From positions 1 to 7,241 of the forward strand of contig CAMJXZ010000162.1 of assembly GCA_946409855.1 (NCBI GenBank): a DNA stretch of 7,241 nt, given 5' to 3'. Both the position numbers and the translations under genes were made by a program. The notes under the pieces were generated by a model. The model made no database searches. It had not been told where the DNA came from and was given only the letters and a program-made list of their open reading frames with translations. How positions within the stretch are numbered: the stretch's first letter is position 1; every line of letters starts with the position of its first letter. This document shows positions 1-6,053 of this stretch, piece by piece. This DNA comes from an uncultured Clostridia bacterium (GTDB lineage Bacteria > Bacillota > Clostridia > Christensenellales > Aristaeellaceae).

Positions 1-100
1 GATCGCCCGGGCAGATATACATGATGGAGAAGATCAGGATGGCGATGCCCAGCATGACCGGGATCATCCACAGCAATCGCTTGCCGATATATCTGATCAT
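1..100 (-). CDS. ABC transporter permease, DppB/OppB type (N-terminal fragment)
   Basis: This is the first 33 codons of an inner-membrane permease subunit; the rest lies beyond the left edge. The translation begins MIRYIGKRLLWMIPVMLGIA, continues into a hydrophobic segment and reaches CPGD at about residues 30-33. A start of the form RYI-KRLL--IPV-LG, then one membrane helix and PGD, is characteristic of DppB/OppB-type permeases (BPD_transp_1 family), which form the channel for peptides and related solutes. The ATG at 98-100 is preceded by a strong GGGAGGAG ribosome site at a normal distance. It lies 99 bases downstream of the family 5 binding-protein gene on the same strand, the usual order in such operons, so the second permease and the ATPases are expected further left. 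Peptide, nickel, opine and oligosaccharide importers share this N-terminus, so the substrate cannot be read from it. Confidence 0.78.
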   Translation of the reverse strand, partial: MIRYIGKRLLWMIPVMLGIAILIFSIMYICPGD

Positions 101-132
101 GAACGCTTTCTCCTCCCTTTCCGATGATGAAA

Positions 133-167
133 GGGGCGCTGTGGCCTACGCTTAGCCGCAGCGCCCC
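133..167 (-). terminator. Intercistronic GC-rich hairpin between binding protein and permease
   Basis: GGGGCGCTG at 133-141 pairs perfectly with CAGCGCCCC at 159-167. After one mismatched position in the minus-strand RNA, three more G-C pairs close a loop of about 9 bases. On the minus strand the stem is followed by TTTCATCAT, a weak T tract. It lies 32 bases after the stop of the binding-protein gene and upstream of the permease ribosome site. The probable role is partial termination or protection of the upstream message from 3' decay, giving more binding protein than permease, as is common in such operons. Full termination cannot be excluded. Confidence 0.6.
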
Positions 168-199
168 ATGGGGTTTACGCCGGGTGGTTTCCGTGTCGA

Positions 200-1714
200 T
201 CAATATTCGCAGGCGCCGGGCAGGATCTGGCCGCGGAAGCAGGTGGCCGCCCTGGTGACGACGGTGGTGTGGGCCAGGTTGTTCACCTTGGACACCAGGC
301 CGTATTCATAGCACTGTTCCTTCAGGTACTGATGGAAAGCATCCATGTTCTCGGGGCTGTTGTCGTTGATGGCGGCTTCGATCAGGCTCTGCAGTTTTTC
401 ATCCGCCACATGGCCGACGGTCTTGCCGTAGGTCTGGTCACGGCTGTCCAGGGTCAGTTTCCACACGTTGGTCAGCAGGTTGGAGGAGCCGCCTTCGTCC
501 AGCATGATGTCCCATTCGCCGGACTTCTTGTCATCGTACTTGTAGGTGCCGAACAGCGCGTTGTCATAAGGGATCAGGGTCACATTGATGCCGTAATCGC
601 CGAGGGCGGCCTGGATGGTGGTCACGATCCTGGTGTTGTCGTCAGCCACGTTGTAGATCAGGCGGTAGGTCTTGCCGGCGGTCACGCCCGCTTCGGCGAA
701 CAGGGCCTGGGCCTTATCGTCGTCGTACTCATAGTATTCTTCGTCGTTCCAGGATTCCACGAAGTCCGGATACTTGTTGTTGCCGACGGTCTTGGCATGA
801 TAGCCGATGCCGTCGAAGGCGAAGGCGATGATATCATCCACGTCCACGGCGTAAGCAATGGCCTGGCGCTCGGCGGCGTTGGGGATGGAGTCAAAGTTGA
901 AGATCAGGTACTTGGTGGTGTTGTCGGGGATCTGGGTGACGTCGAAGCCTTCAACACCCATGAAATCGGAGATGTAGGAGCCGTCGATGGCGGCGGAGAT
1001 GTCGATTTCCTTGGCCTTGAGGGCGTTGACCATCTGCACGGGGTCGGGAATGATCTTGAAGGTGATCTCATCCACGTTGTGCCTGGAGGTGGTGACCGTC
1101 AGTTCGTCCTTCTGCCAGTAGTTTTCGTTGCGCTTGTAGGTGATGGTGGAGCCGGTCTTGTAATCCACGACCTGGTAGGGGCTGGTGGTGATGGGATCGG
1201 TGGCCATCTTGTCGGCGGAGGCTTCATAAGCGGCCTGGGTGACGATGGGGCATTCCATCAGCAGGGATTCCAGATCGCCGGCAGCCAGCGCGGTGAAATG
1301 GAAGCGGGCCACGTAGTCACTCAGCATTTCCACGCTGTCCACGGAGCTCAGCTTGGGCAGGTTGCCGTCGGCCTTGGCGGTTTCAAAGCAGAACTTGATG
1401 TCGCTGGCGGTCAGCTTGTTGCCGGCCTGGTCCACGATGTAGTCGTACAGTTCCACGTCGTAGGTCAGGTCGTCCACCTTGGTCAGCTCCTTCATCAGGC
1501 AGCCGCGGAAGGTGTCGCCGTCCTTGACCATCAGCATTTCGTAGGTAGTGAAGAGGATACCGATGCGGCCCAGGCCCATGCCCTGGAAGGGACCGATGTT
1601 GCCGGGATCGCCGGCCAGGCCGACCACGACGGATTTGCCCTGTTCGGCGGAAGCGAAGCTCGCCATGGAGAGCGCCATGACCAGAGCCAGAACCAGAGAT
1701 AAGAACTTTTTCAT
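200..1714 (-). CDS. ABC transporter substrate-binding protein, family 5 (peptide/dipeptide type)
   Basis: This 504-residue exported protein captures a solute outside the membrane and delivers it to the permease encoded downstream. Residues 1-23 form a signal peptide (MKK, a hydrophobic core, then ASFASA before Glu-Gln) suited to signal peptidase I. There is no lipobox cysteine, although binding proteins of Gram-positive bacteria are usually lipoproteins. Family 5 (SBP_bac_5) hallmarks are GNKLTASDIKFCFETAK at about 98-114 and, at about 175-200, the pattern T-SPY followed by a Gly and then YKRNENYW. The length is normal for the family. The ATG at 1712-1714 follows AAAGGAAGG. The gene has its own promoter and a copy of the operator shared with the ceramidase-like gene. 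Family 5 members bind peptides, but also nickel, haem, opines or oligosaccharides, so the ligand is open. Confidence 0.93.
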   Translation of the reverse strand: MKKFLSLVLALVMALSMASFASAEQGKSVVVGLAGDPGNIGPFQGMGLGRIGILFTTYEMLMVKDGDTFRGCLMKELTKVDDLTYDVELYDYIVDQAGNKLTASDIKFCFETAKADGNLPKLSSVDSVEMLSDYVARFHFTALAAGDLESLLMECPIVTQAAYEASADKMATDPITTSPYQVVDYKTGSTITYKRNENYWQKDELTVTTSRHNVDEITFKIIPDPVQMVNALKAKEIDISAAIDGSYISDFMGVEGFDVTQIPDNTTKYLIFNFDSIPNAAERQAIAYAVDVDDIIAFAFDGIGYHAKTVGNNKYPDFVESWNDEEYYEYDDDKAQALFAEAGVTAGKTYRLIYNVADDNTRIVTTIQAALGDYGINVTLIPYDNALFGTYKYDDKKSGEWDIMLDEGGSSNLLTNVWKLTLDSRDQTYGKTVGHVADEKLQSLIEAAINDNSPENMDAFHQYLKEQCYEYGLVSKVNNLAHTTVVTRAATCFRGQILPGACEY

Positions 1715-1762
1715 GAGGATACCTTCCTTTCAATTTGTTCTTTGGGTTCGGTTGCTATAGCG

Positions 1763-1784
1763 AAGCGCTTGATCCTTAGCGCTT
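1763..1784 (-). promoter_or_regulatory. Possible stem-loop in the binding-protein 5' leader
   Basis: AAGCGCT (1763-1769) and AGCGCTT (1778-1784) can pair to give a 7-bp stem with an 8-base loop in the predicted 107-base leader. The same bases also form a direct repeat, AGCGCTTGA at 1764-1772 and 1778-1786. On the minus strand a competing small hairpin, AGCG-CTT-CGCT, uses the start-proximal copy. It matches no riboswitch class that I recognise. Leader structure affecting stability or translation is possible but unproven. Confidence 0.3.
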
Positions 1785-1827
1785 GAGCTCGTCGGTCAGA
1801 AACGGTTCAAATCATCTTTACAAGGCA

Positions 1828-1857
1828 AGTATAGCCTATCGATTTGGCGGGAATCAA
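1828..1857 (-). promoter_or_regulatory. Promoter of the binding-protein gene (TTGATT-N18-TATACT)
   Basis: Read on the minus strand, TTGATT (1852-1857) is followed after exactly 18 bases by TATACT (1828-1833). Transcription would start near 1820, giving a leader of about 107 bases. The -35 box overlaps the conserved block CGGTTTGAT, which directly follows the inverted-repeat operator at 1862-1887. The ceramidase-like gene has the same arrangement and spacing. The imperfect boxes and 18-base spacer fit a promoter that needs an activator. Confidence 0.6.
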
Positions 1858-1861
1858 ACCG

Positions 1862-1887
1862 TTTTTTGCAGTTATTGTTGCGAAAAA
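1862..1887. promoter_or_regulatory. Operator copy 1, TTTTTTGC-N10-GCGAAAAA
   Basis: Two 8-base arms separated by 10 bases form an inverted repeat with one mismatch. With its flanks (ATCAAACCG at 1853-1861 and TG after the right arm) it matches the copy at 3296-3332 in about 31 of 37 positions with no gap. The flank contains the -35 box, so the dyad touches the promoter. The likely binder is LysR regulator 1, whose gene lies next to copy 2; this is inferred from position. The A/T-rich arms may also favour DNA bending. Confidence 0.6.
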
Positions 1888-1917
1888 TGGGATAATCAGG
1901 AGGGCGTTTCCTAATAA

Positions 1918-1948
1918 GAGAGTCGAGTTTGAGAAAAAGCGTACTCTC
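1918..1948 (-). terminator. Weak candidate terminator after the ceramidase-like gene
   Basis: GAGAGT (1918-1923) can pair with ACTCTC (1943-1948), which overlaps the stop codon. On the minus strand it is followed by TTATTAGG. The stem has only 6 bp and the loop 19 bases, with no real T tract, so read-through from the ceramidase-like gene into the binding-protein gene is plausible. Confidence 0.22.
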
Positions 1949-3212
1949 ATGATGTCTGAGCGCTGGTGAAGGCAAGAAAAACCTTCTTCAGCAGTGCGCT
2001 GGCTTCCCTGACCAGCATCTCCGCCGCGCCGGGAGCGAAGGGAGAATTGACGGCTTCATACATGCATTTGTCATAGGCGCTTTGATCGGCCATGTATTTC
2101 GCCCCGCCGTTGATCAGCGTGGATACCAAAGTAATGGGGTAGGGGCTGGCCGCCTGGATCTGCCTGAGGGTGGGATAGGTCAATTCCGGCTTGACACCCA
2201 GGACCGCCAGATTGCCCAGGGAGAACAATTCAATGGTTTGTGCCTTGTCGCCGTCCAATTCCCAGGCGCAGGCATGCGCGGGCTTCAGTTCCTTCAGGTT
2301 CCGGTTCATTTTCTTGGCGGGAGCGTTGAAGGAGCGGGACGCTGTTTCCGCCTCTCCGGTCAATTCCGTTCCATCGTTTCGCAGCGCGGCTATGACTTCG
2401 TCCGTCAGCTGCAGCCCCAGCTTTTCCGCAACAGCGATGCTTTCTTCATGCAGATCGATCTCCGTGTAACCGCCCTGGCCGTCCGGAACAAAGCCCTTGC
2501 CGCGTCTGATCGGCGCCTGATCCCCTGCCGCGCCGATCAGGAACATGACCGCCGCGCCGGGATACCGTTTTTCAAGCTCCAGGCAGGCAACGCCTACATA
2601 GTCGCCCGATACGCATTTGCCGTCCGCCGCGCCGGTGCCGTCCAGCACGGAGGACTGGGTATTCAGGTGCAGCAGCAATCCCCTGACCTTTTCGTTTTGC
2701 CTGACTTCCAGCACCGTCAGCGTATGATCCGAAGGGCCCTTTCCGCCGCAGCCGATCCACCAGCCCTCGGGCAGCTCGATATCCCGGCTGGCAAAGGTCC
2801 GGCTTTCTCCCTGATGCAGTGACAGTACGCTTTCCGCCGCTTCCTGTTTGGCCTGCCAGACGGCGCTGCGCGCCGCGTCGGAAAGCGTTCGGCGCAATAG
2901 GGTGCGGCGCTCCTTATCCTCCTCCGTTTTCAGGGCAAAGTCCGGCAGGATATGCGGCGCGGAAAAGGTGTGGGTCACGCTGATCCAGACACGGCTTTCT
3001 TCGATGCCCAGCAGAATGGCCGTTTCCTTCCTCAGCCTTTCGCATTCCTCATCCGCGAGCGAGGTCATTTCGACGGAAACCAGGGCAAAAGGTTTTTTTT
3101 CATTGATGAAAAAGACGCGGACATACAGCGGATGCGCCTGCCTGACAAAGCCTTCCGTGGGGAAGAAATCCCGGGGGAAATCCATTTCGCTGCGCCCAAT
3201 GCCTATCCTCAC
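1947..3212 (-). CDS. Neutral/alkaline ceramidase-superfamily protein, short cytoplasmic form
   Basis: This 421-residue protein lacks a signal peptide, so it should act in the cytoplasm. It resembles the N-terminal domain of neutral/alkaline non-lysosomal ceramidases, zinc amidases that cleave N-acyl bonds. Matching segments are the start RIGIGRSEMDFP, VTHTFSAP (about 79-86; family THTHSGP), LLHLNTQSS (about 180-188), FLIGAAGDQAP (about 224-234), KPELTYPTLRQI (about 341-352) and NGGAKYMADQSAY (about 368-380). By this pattern the zinc ligands would be His81, His182, Glu343 and Tyr373. The position after GD, where true ceramidases carry the catalytic serine, is Gln232, so the chemistry may differ. 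The C-terminal domain of full ceramidases is absent. The GTG at 3210-3212 is chosen because AGAGGTGG lies 5 bases before it; an ATG at 3257 has no ribosome site. Function is unknown; amide or ester hydrolysis is inferred. Confidence 0.72.
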   Translation of the reverse strand: MRIGIGRSEMDFPRDFFPTEGFVRQAHPLYVRVFFINEKKPFALVSVEMTSLADEECERLRKETAILLGIEESRVWISVTHTFSAPHILPDFALKTEEDKERRTLLRRTLSDAARSAVWQAKQEAAESVLSLHQGESRTFASRDIELPEGWWIGCGGKGPSDHTLTVLEVRQNEKVRGLLLHLNTQSSVLDGTGAADGKCVSGDYVGVACLELEKRYPGAAVMFLIGAAGDQAPIRRGKGFVPDGQGGYTEIDLHEESIAVAEKLGLQLTDEVIAALRNDGTELTGEAETASRSFNAPAKKMNRNLKELKPAHACAWELDGDKAQTIELFSLGNLAVLGVKPELTYPTLRQIQAASPYPITLVSTLINGGAKYMADQSAYDKCMYEAVNSPFAPGAAEMLVREASALLKKVFLAFTSAQTS

Positions 3213-3217
3213 GTTTT

Positions 3218-3225
3218 CCACCTCT
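3218..3225 (-). promoter_or_regulatory. Ribosome-binding site fixing the GTG start of the ceramidase-like gene
   Basis: AGAGGTGG on the minus strand ends 5 bases before the GTG at 3212. The alternative ATG at 3257 is only about 7 bases from the predicted transcription start, has no Shine-Dalgarno match, and would add 15 residues with no family counterpart. Confidence 0.65.
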
Positions 3226-3259
3226 CTTTTTTGCCGTTCCGGCATCATTCCGGTCATTG

Positions 3260-3271
3260 TTTACATGTAAA
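3260..3271. promoter_or_regulatory. Perfect 12-bp palindrome TTTACATGTAAA at the predicted start site
   Basis: The palindrome runs from the edge of the -10 box (3271-3276) across the predicted start of the ceramidase-like transcript. A repressor bound here would block initiation. It is short and A/T-rich, and no second copy was seen in the window, so it could be chance. Confidence 0.3.
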
Positions 3272-3300
3272 TAATACTCGGGTTCATCGGATGATATCAA
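3271..3300 (-). promoter_or_regulatory. Promoter of the ceramidase-like gene (TTGATA-N18-TATTAT)
   Basis: On the minus strand, TTGATA (3295-3300) is followed after 18 bases by TATTAT (3271-3276). The predicted start near 3264 gives a leader of about 52 bases to the GTG. The -35 box lies in the same CGGTTTGAT block as at the binding-protein promoter and is directly preceded by operator copy 2. Confidence 0.62.
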
Positions 3301-3304
3301 ACCG

Positions 3305-3330
3305 TTTTTCGCCGCCATTATCGCGAAAAA
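3305..3330. promoter_or_regulatory. Operator copy 2, TTTTTCGC-N10-GCGAAAAA
   Basis: This is a perfect 8-bp inverted repeat with a 10-base spacer, centred about 54 bases upstream of the predicted ceramidase-like start. It lies in the divergent region 57 bases upstream of the -35 box of LysR gene 1. Position and symmetry suit a LysR activator site serving the divergent gene. It does not contain a symmetric T-N11-A core, so another dimeric regulator remains possible. The copy at 1862-1887 shares its arms, spacing and promoter-side flank. Confidence 0.65.
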
Positions 3331-3370
3331 TGCAACAAATGATCAACCTGAATATTCTTTCGGACCTGGT

Positions 3371-3383
3371 CGGAAATCTTCCG
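3371..3383. promoter_or_regulatory. Small inverted repeat CGGAA-ATC-TTCCG upstream of lysR1
   Basis: A 5-bp perfect inverted repeat with a 3-base spacer ends 3 bases before the -35 box of the lysR1 promoter. A second short one, GACC-T-GGTC, lies at 3363-3371. Either could be an autoregulation site, but short repeats like these also arise by chance. Confidence 0.25.
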
Positions 3384-3386
3384 TTC

Positions 3387-3415
3387 TTGACAGCTTCCCG
3401 GCCCGCCGCTATAAT
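3387..3415 (+). promoter_or_regulatory. Perfect consensus promoter of LysR gene 1 (TTGACA-N17-TATAAT)
   Basis: TTGACA (3387-3392), exactly 17 bases, then TATAAT (3410-3415): both boxes and the spacer are fully consensus for the housekeeping sigma factor. Transcription would start near 3422, giving a leader of about 30 bases to the ATG at 3453, with AGAAGGGA as ribosome site. This predicts strong constitutive expression unless repressed. Confidence 0.85.
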
Positions 3416-3452
3416 TATTGCAGAAACCGGAATTATATTAAGAAGGGATATT

Positions 3453-4343
3453 ATGGAACTGAAATATATCCGTGAATTTGTTTCTTTGGCGGAAACCGGC
3501 AGCTATTTTGAAACCGCCGAACGCCTGTTTATCACCACCTCTTCCCTGTCCCGGCACATCAAAGCGCTGGAAGAAGAATTGGGGATGCCGCTCTTTGACC
3601 GCACCACCCGTAAAGTGGTGCTGAACCGGCACGGCCGGCTTTTTTTGCCCTATGCCAAGCAATTTGTGAAGATCGACGATGAATGCACCATGGCCTTTGA
3701 GGAAGAAGCCATGTATTCCAAGGGCGCGATCGGCATCGGTTCGATCCCCATGATGAAGGCATACGGCATCAGCGATATCCTGCGGCAATACCGGCAAAAC
3801 AATAAAAACGTGATCATCAATATCAACGAAGCGGATTCCACGCCGCTGGCGGAGATGCTGCGCAAAGGCGAAATCGACTTTGCTTTCCTGCGCAACCGCC
3901 ATATTTCCGTGGAGGAGTTTGAAACCATCCCCATTTCAGAGGATCATCTGGTGGCCGTGCTGCCCAAAGCGCATCCTCTGGCAAAGCAGAAAACGATTGC
4001 TGTCAGCCAGCTGGAAGGCGAATCCCTGCTGCTGATCAGCAAGAATTCCTTCATGTATAAGCTCTGCACGGATCTATGCCGGTCGGCGGGATTCCAGCCA
4101 AAGGTCGTATTTACCAGTCAGCGCGCCGAAAACCTGGTGGAGCTGATTTCCCAGGGCACCGGCATCGCGTTGCTCATGTCCAAGCCCGTGGATCCCATCC
4201 TGCCGGAAGATTTGACCCATGTGGATATCGAACCCCGGGTGACCACCACGGTTTTCCTGGCCTATGTAAAGGAGAGAAAATTCAATACCGCCTGCAAGCG
4301 TTTCCTGGAGCTGGTCAAAACGGTCCCGTTCCACGAAACATAA
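3453..4343 (+). CDS. LysR-family transcriptional regulator 1
   Basis: This is a 296-residue DNA-binding regulator of normal LysR length. Residues 1-62 form the winged helix-turn-helix, with ITTSSLSRHIKALEEELG (about 27-44) covering the recognition helix and LFDRTTRKV the wing. A linker helix follows, and from about 91 to 290 is the LysR substrate-type effector domain, starting at GAIGIGSIPM. The ATG at 3453 is chosen because MELKYIREF is the canonical LysR start and AGAAGGGA precedes it; the open frame extends upstream only across the control region and the antisense gene. It is divergent from the ceramidase-like gene. It probably binds the dyads at 3305-3330 and 1862-1887 and responds to a small molecule linked to the transporter or hydrolase. 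Its DNA-binding domain matches LysR 2 at 32 of the first 63 positions by hand count. Confidence 0.95.
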   Translation: MELKYIREFVSLAETGSYFETAERLFITTSSLSRHIKALEEELGMPLFDRTTRKVVLNRHGRLFLPYAKQFVKIDDECTMAFEEEAMYSKGAIGIGSIPMMKAYGISDILRQYRQNNKNVIININEADSTPLAEMLRKGEIDFAFLRNRHISVEEFETIPISEDHLVAVLPKAHPLAKQKTIAVSQLEGESLLLISKNSFMYKLCTDLCRSAGFQPKVVFTSQRAENLVELISQGTGIALLMSKPVDPILPEDLTHVDIEPRVTTTVFLAYVKERKFNTACKRFLELVKTVPFHET

Positions 4344-4345
4344 AA

Positions 4346-4373
4346 AGAGCGCCGGCATTGCTGCCGGCGCTCT
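4346..4373. terminator. Shared hairpin between convergent lysR1 and tannase-like genes
   Basis: AGAGCGCCGGCA and TGCCGGCGCTCT form a perfect 12-bp stem with the loop TTGC. It starts 3 bases after the lysR1 stop codon and ends 10 bases before the tannase-like stop. On the minus strand it is followed by TTTTATG, so it works best as the tannase-like gene's terminator. On the plus strand there is no T tract, and it may act mainly as a 3' stabilising structure or weak terminator for lysR1. Confidence 0.78.
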
Positions 4374-4383
4374 GACGGTCCGA

Positions 4384-6033
4384 TCATTCCGCTTCCGCCA
4401 TAGCGTCCAGGTAAGCTTCCACATCCAGGAAACAGAAATCCGGATAACCGTGGCCCGCGGGGCTGATCTTGTCAATACCCAGGTAGAAATCCACGTCCCC
4501 GATGCCCAGCTTTTCCCACATATAGCGGCTCATCAGGTATGCCATCATGGAACCCACATCGCCGTCCATGGTGGAGTTGTTAAACCGCCAGTGCCTGGCG
4601 ATGTCTGCTTTTTCTTCGCCGGTCAGGTAGGTCATGCAGGACATCATCCTCACCAGTTCCTGCCTGCCTTCGCCGTAAACGCCGGTATCGGGCCGGGTAT
4701 AGGCTTCCGCCAGCCGGGCTGCTTCGGCGTTTCCGTCAGCAGCCATCTTTTCCAGCACGGAAAGGAGGGAGGCGGAGAAGTGCGCTTCGCCGAACAGCCT
4801 GGCTTCCCAGCTTTTGCTGGCTTCGGTATCAAAAGCCATGATGGATTTTCCGCGGGTCATGAAGCCGGCGACAAAGGCTTCCAGGCTGTCGGCTGTCACT
4901 TTGCCGTCCGCATAGGTTATGCCGTCATACGCTTTGGCAAAGCCCTCCGCGTTTTCGTACTGTTCCTTGTCCAGCCAGCGGGTGGTGTACACATCCAGGG
5001 CTTTATTGATGGCGGCCAGGTAGCCGTCCTTAAAGGTTGCGGTGTCAAAGCCTAGTTCGGTGAGATACGCTTCAAAGGCGGTGATCAGCTCCTTCTGCAG
5101 GGCGATCTGGAAATCATCAAAGGTCTTGTCTCCACCGTTGGGCCCCATCTGGTGATAGTTGACTTCGGTGGAATGGAGGTATTCATAGGCCATATCCGCT
5201 ATATCCACGTTGGCGATGGGGGCCTGAACGCGGGCGCCGTAAATATCATCCGTCGCGTCCATCACCGCGCCGATCTTTTCCAGGCAGGGCAGGAACACTT
5301 CCGCGTTGCCGGATACGCCCAGCAGCGCGGCGCAGCTGCCGCCCGCGCTGCCGCCGACGGCGATGATCTTATTGGCGTCGCCGGGCAGAACGGCGTCATT
5401 GGCTTTCAGGTAACGCACGCCGGCTTTCAGGTCCACGATCTGATCGGGAGCCATGCCCCTGCTTTCCAGCCCTTCGCTGTCCACTCCGCGGCTGCCGACG
5501 CATACGTAGATGTAACCCGCCTGTACATAATCACCGTATACGCTTTTTCCGCTTTGATCGGCGTTCAGATGGATGCCCTTGGTTTCGGTGCCCAGGGTGA
5601 TGGAATAGCCTTCCTTGTAACCGTCGATGGTGTTCTGATAGATGATCGGCGCGGTATTCACGGTATAGGAGGCGCCGTTCAGGTTGGTGAACACGGCCTC
5701 CTCGTCAAAGGTGAGGGTGAAGGTGCCGTTGCCGTTGTCCCTGGCTTCCTTCACATATTCCGTGGGTACGTAAATGTCCAGGTGCTGAATGCGGGCGCTT
5801 TCGGGATGAGCACAGTAGACCACGTTCATCAGGCCGTAGCATGGATACACCTTCGCGGTTTCGCCTTCCTTGATCTGGCCCATGGGGGTCATGACGGCGG
5901 TGCTGTCAATGTACACCCATTGGTCCATCAGCTTCGACGCGTCCAGGTCATATGTTTCTTCCTCCGCCAGGGCGGGGAGAAGCTGGGAGAGAAACAATAC
6001 TGCTGTCAGGATCAGGGCAATCGTTTTCTTCAT
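4384..6033 (-). CDS. Secreted alpha/beta-hydrolase, subtype-B-tannase-like esterase
   Basis: This 549-residue exported esterase probably cleaves galloyl or related phenolic esters outside the cell. Residues 1-23 are a signal peptide (MKK, hydrophobic core, ALA before Glu-Glu). The fold core includes DLKAGVRYLKAND (about 201-213), the nucleophile elbow GGSAGG with Ser229, TDDIYGARVQAPI and DIADMAYEY. Compared from memory with Lactiplantibacillus plantarum tannase (Ser163, Asp419, His451), the triad would be Ser229, Asp490 and His528. The gallate contacts Lys343, Glu357 and Asp421 correspond to Lys396, Glu410 and Asp492 with identical Lys-Glu spacing. The ATG at 6031-6033 follows AAGGAGG by 6 bases; an upstream ATG adds 14 non-signal residues and is rejected. 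The gene is monocistronic and divergent from lysR2, its probable regulator. Feruloyl or other aryl esters are alternative substrates. Confidence 0.85.
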   Translation of the reverse strand: MKKTIALILTAVLFLSQLLPALAEEETYDLDASKLMDQWVYIDSTAVMTPMGQIKEGETAKVYPCYGLMNVVYCAHPESARIQHLDIYVPTEYVKEARDNGNGTFTLTFDEEAVFTNLNGASYTVNTAPIIYQNTIDGYKEGYSITLGTETKGIHLNADQSGKSVYGDYVQAGYIYVCVGSRGVDSEGLESRGMAPDQIVDLKAGVRYLKANDAVLPGDANKIIAVGGSAGGSCAALLGVSGNAEVFLPCLEKIGAVMDATDDIYGARVQAPIANVDIADMAYEYLHSTEVNYHQMGPNGGDKTFDDFQIALQKELITAFEAYLTELGFDTATFKDGYLAAINKALDVYTTRWLDKEQYENAEGFAKAYDGITYADGKVTADSLEAFVAGFMTRGKSIMAFDTEASKSWEARLFGEAHFSASLLSVLEKMAADGNAEAARLAEAYTRPDTGVYGEGRQELVRMMSCMTYLTGEEKADIARHWRFNNSTMDGDVGSMMAYLMSRYMWEKLGIGDVDFYLGIDKISPAGHGYPDFCFLDVEAYLDAMAEAE

Positions 6034-6053
6034 GGAGATCCTCCTTCTTTCGT

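Noticed and set aside
269..1702. A 477-codon plus-strand open frame opposite the binding-protein gene
   Set aside because: It is the antisense shadow of a clearly real family 5 binding protein. Its translation is rich in Gly, Val, His and Asp without domain motifs, and it has no sensible start region.
1862..1887. The A/T-armed dyad as a transcription terminator of the ceramidase-like gene
   Set aside because: Its stem is mainly A-T pairs with a 10-base loop and no following T tract. It recurs at a promoter in 3305-3330, where no gene ends.
3213..3257. ATG start at 3257 for the ceramidase-like gene
   Set aside because: It has no ribosome site and lies almost at the predicted transcription start. 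The GTG at 3212 has AGAGGTGG at ideal spacing and gives the family-like N-terminus.
2952..3452. An upstream extension of lysR1 giving a 463-residue protein
   Set aside because: The extension runs antisense to the ceramidase-like gene and across its promoter and operator. The canonical LysR start, ribosome site and consensus promoter all point to 3453.
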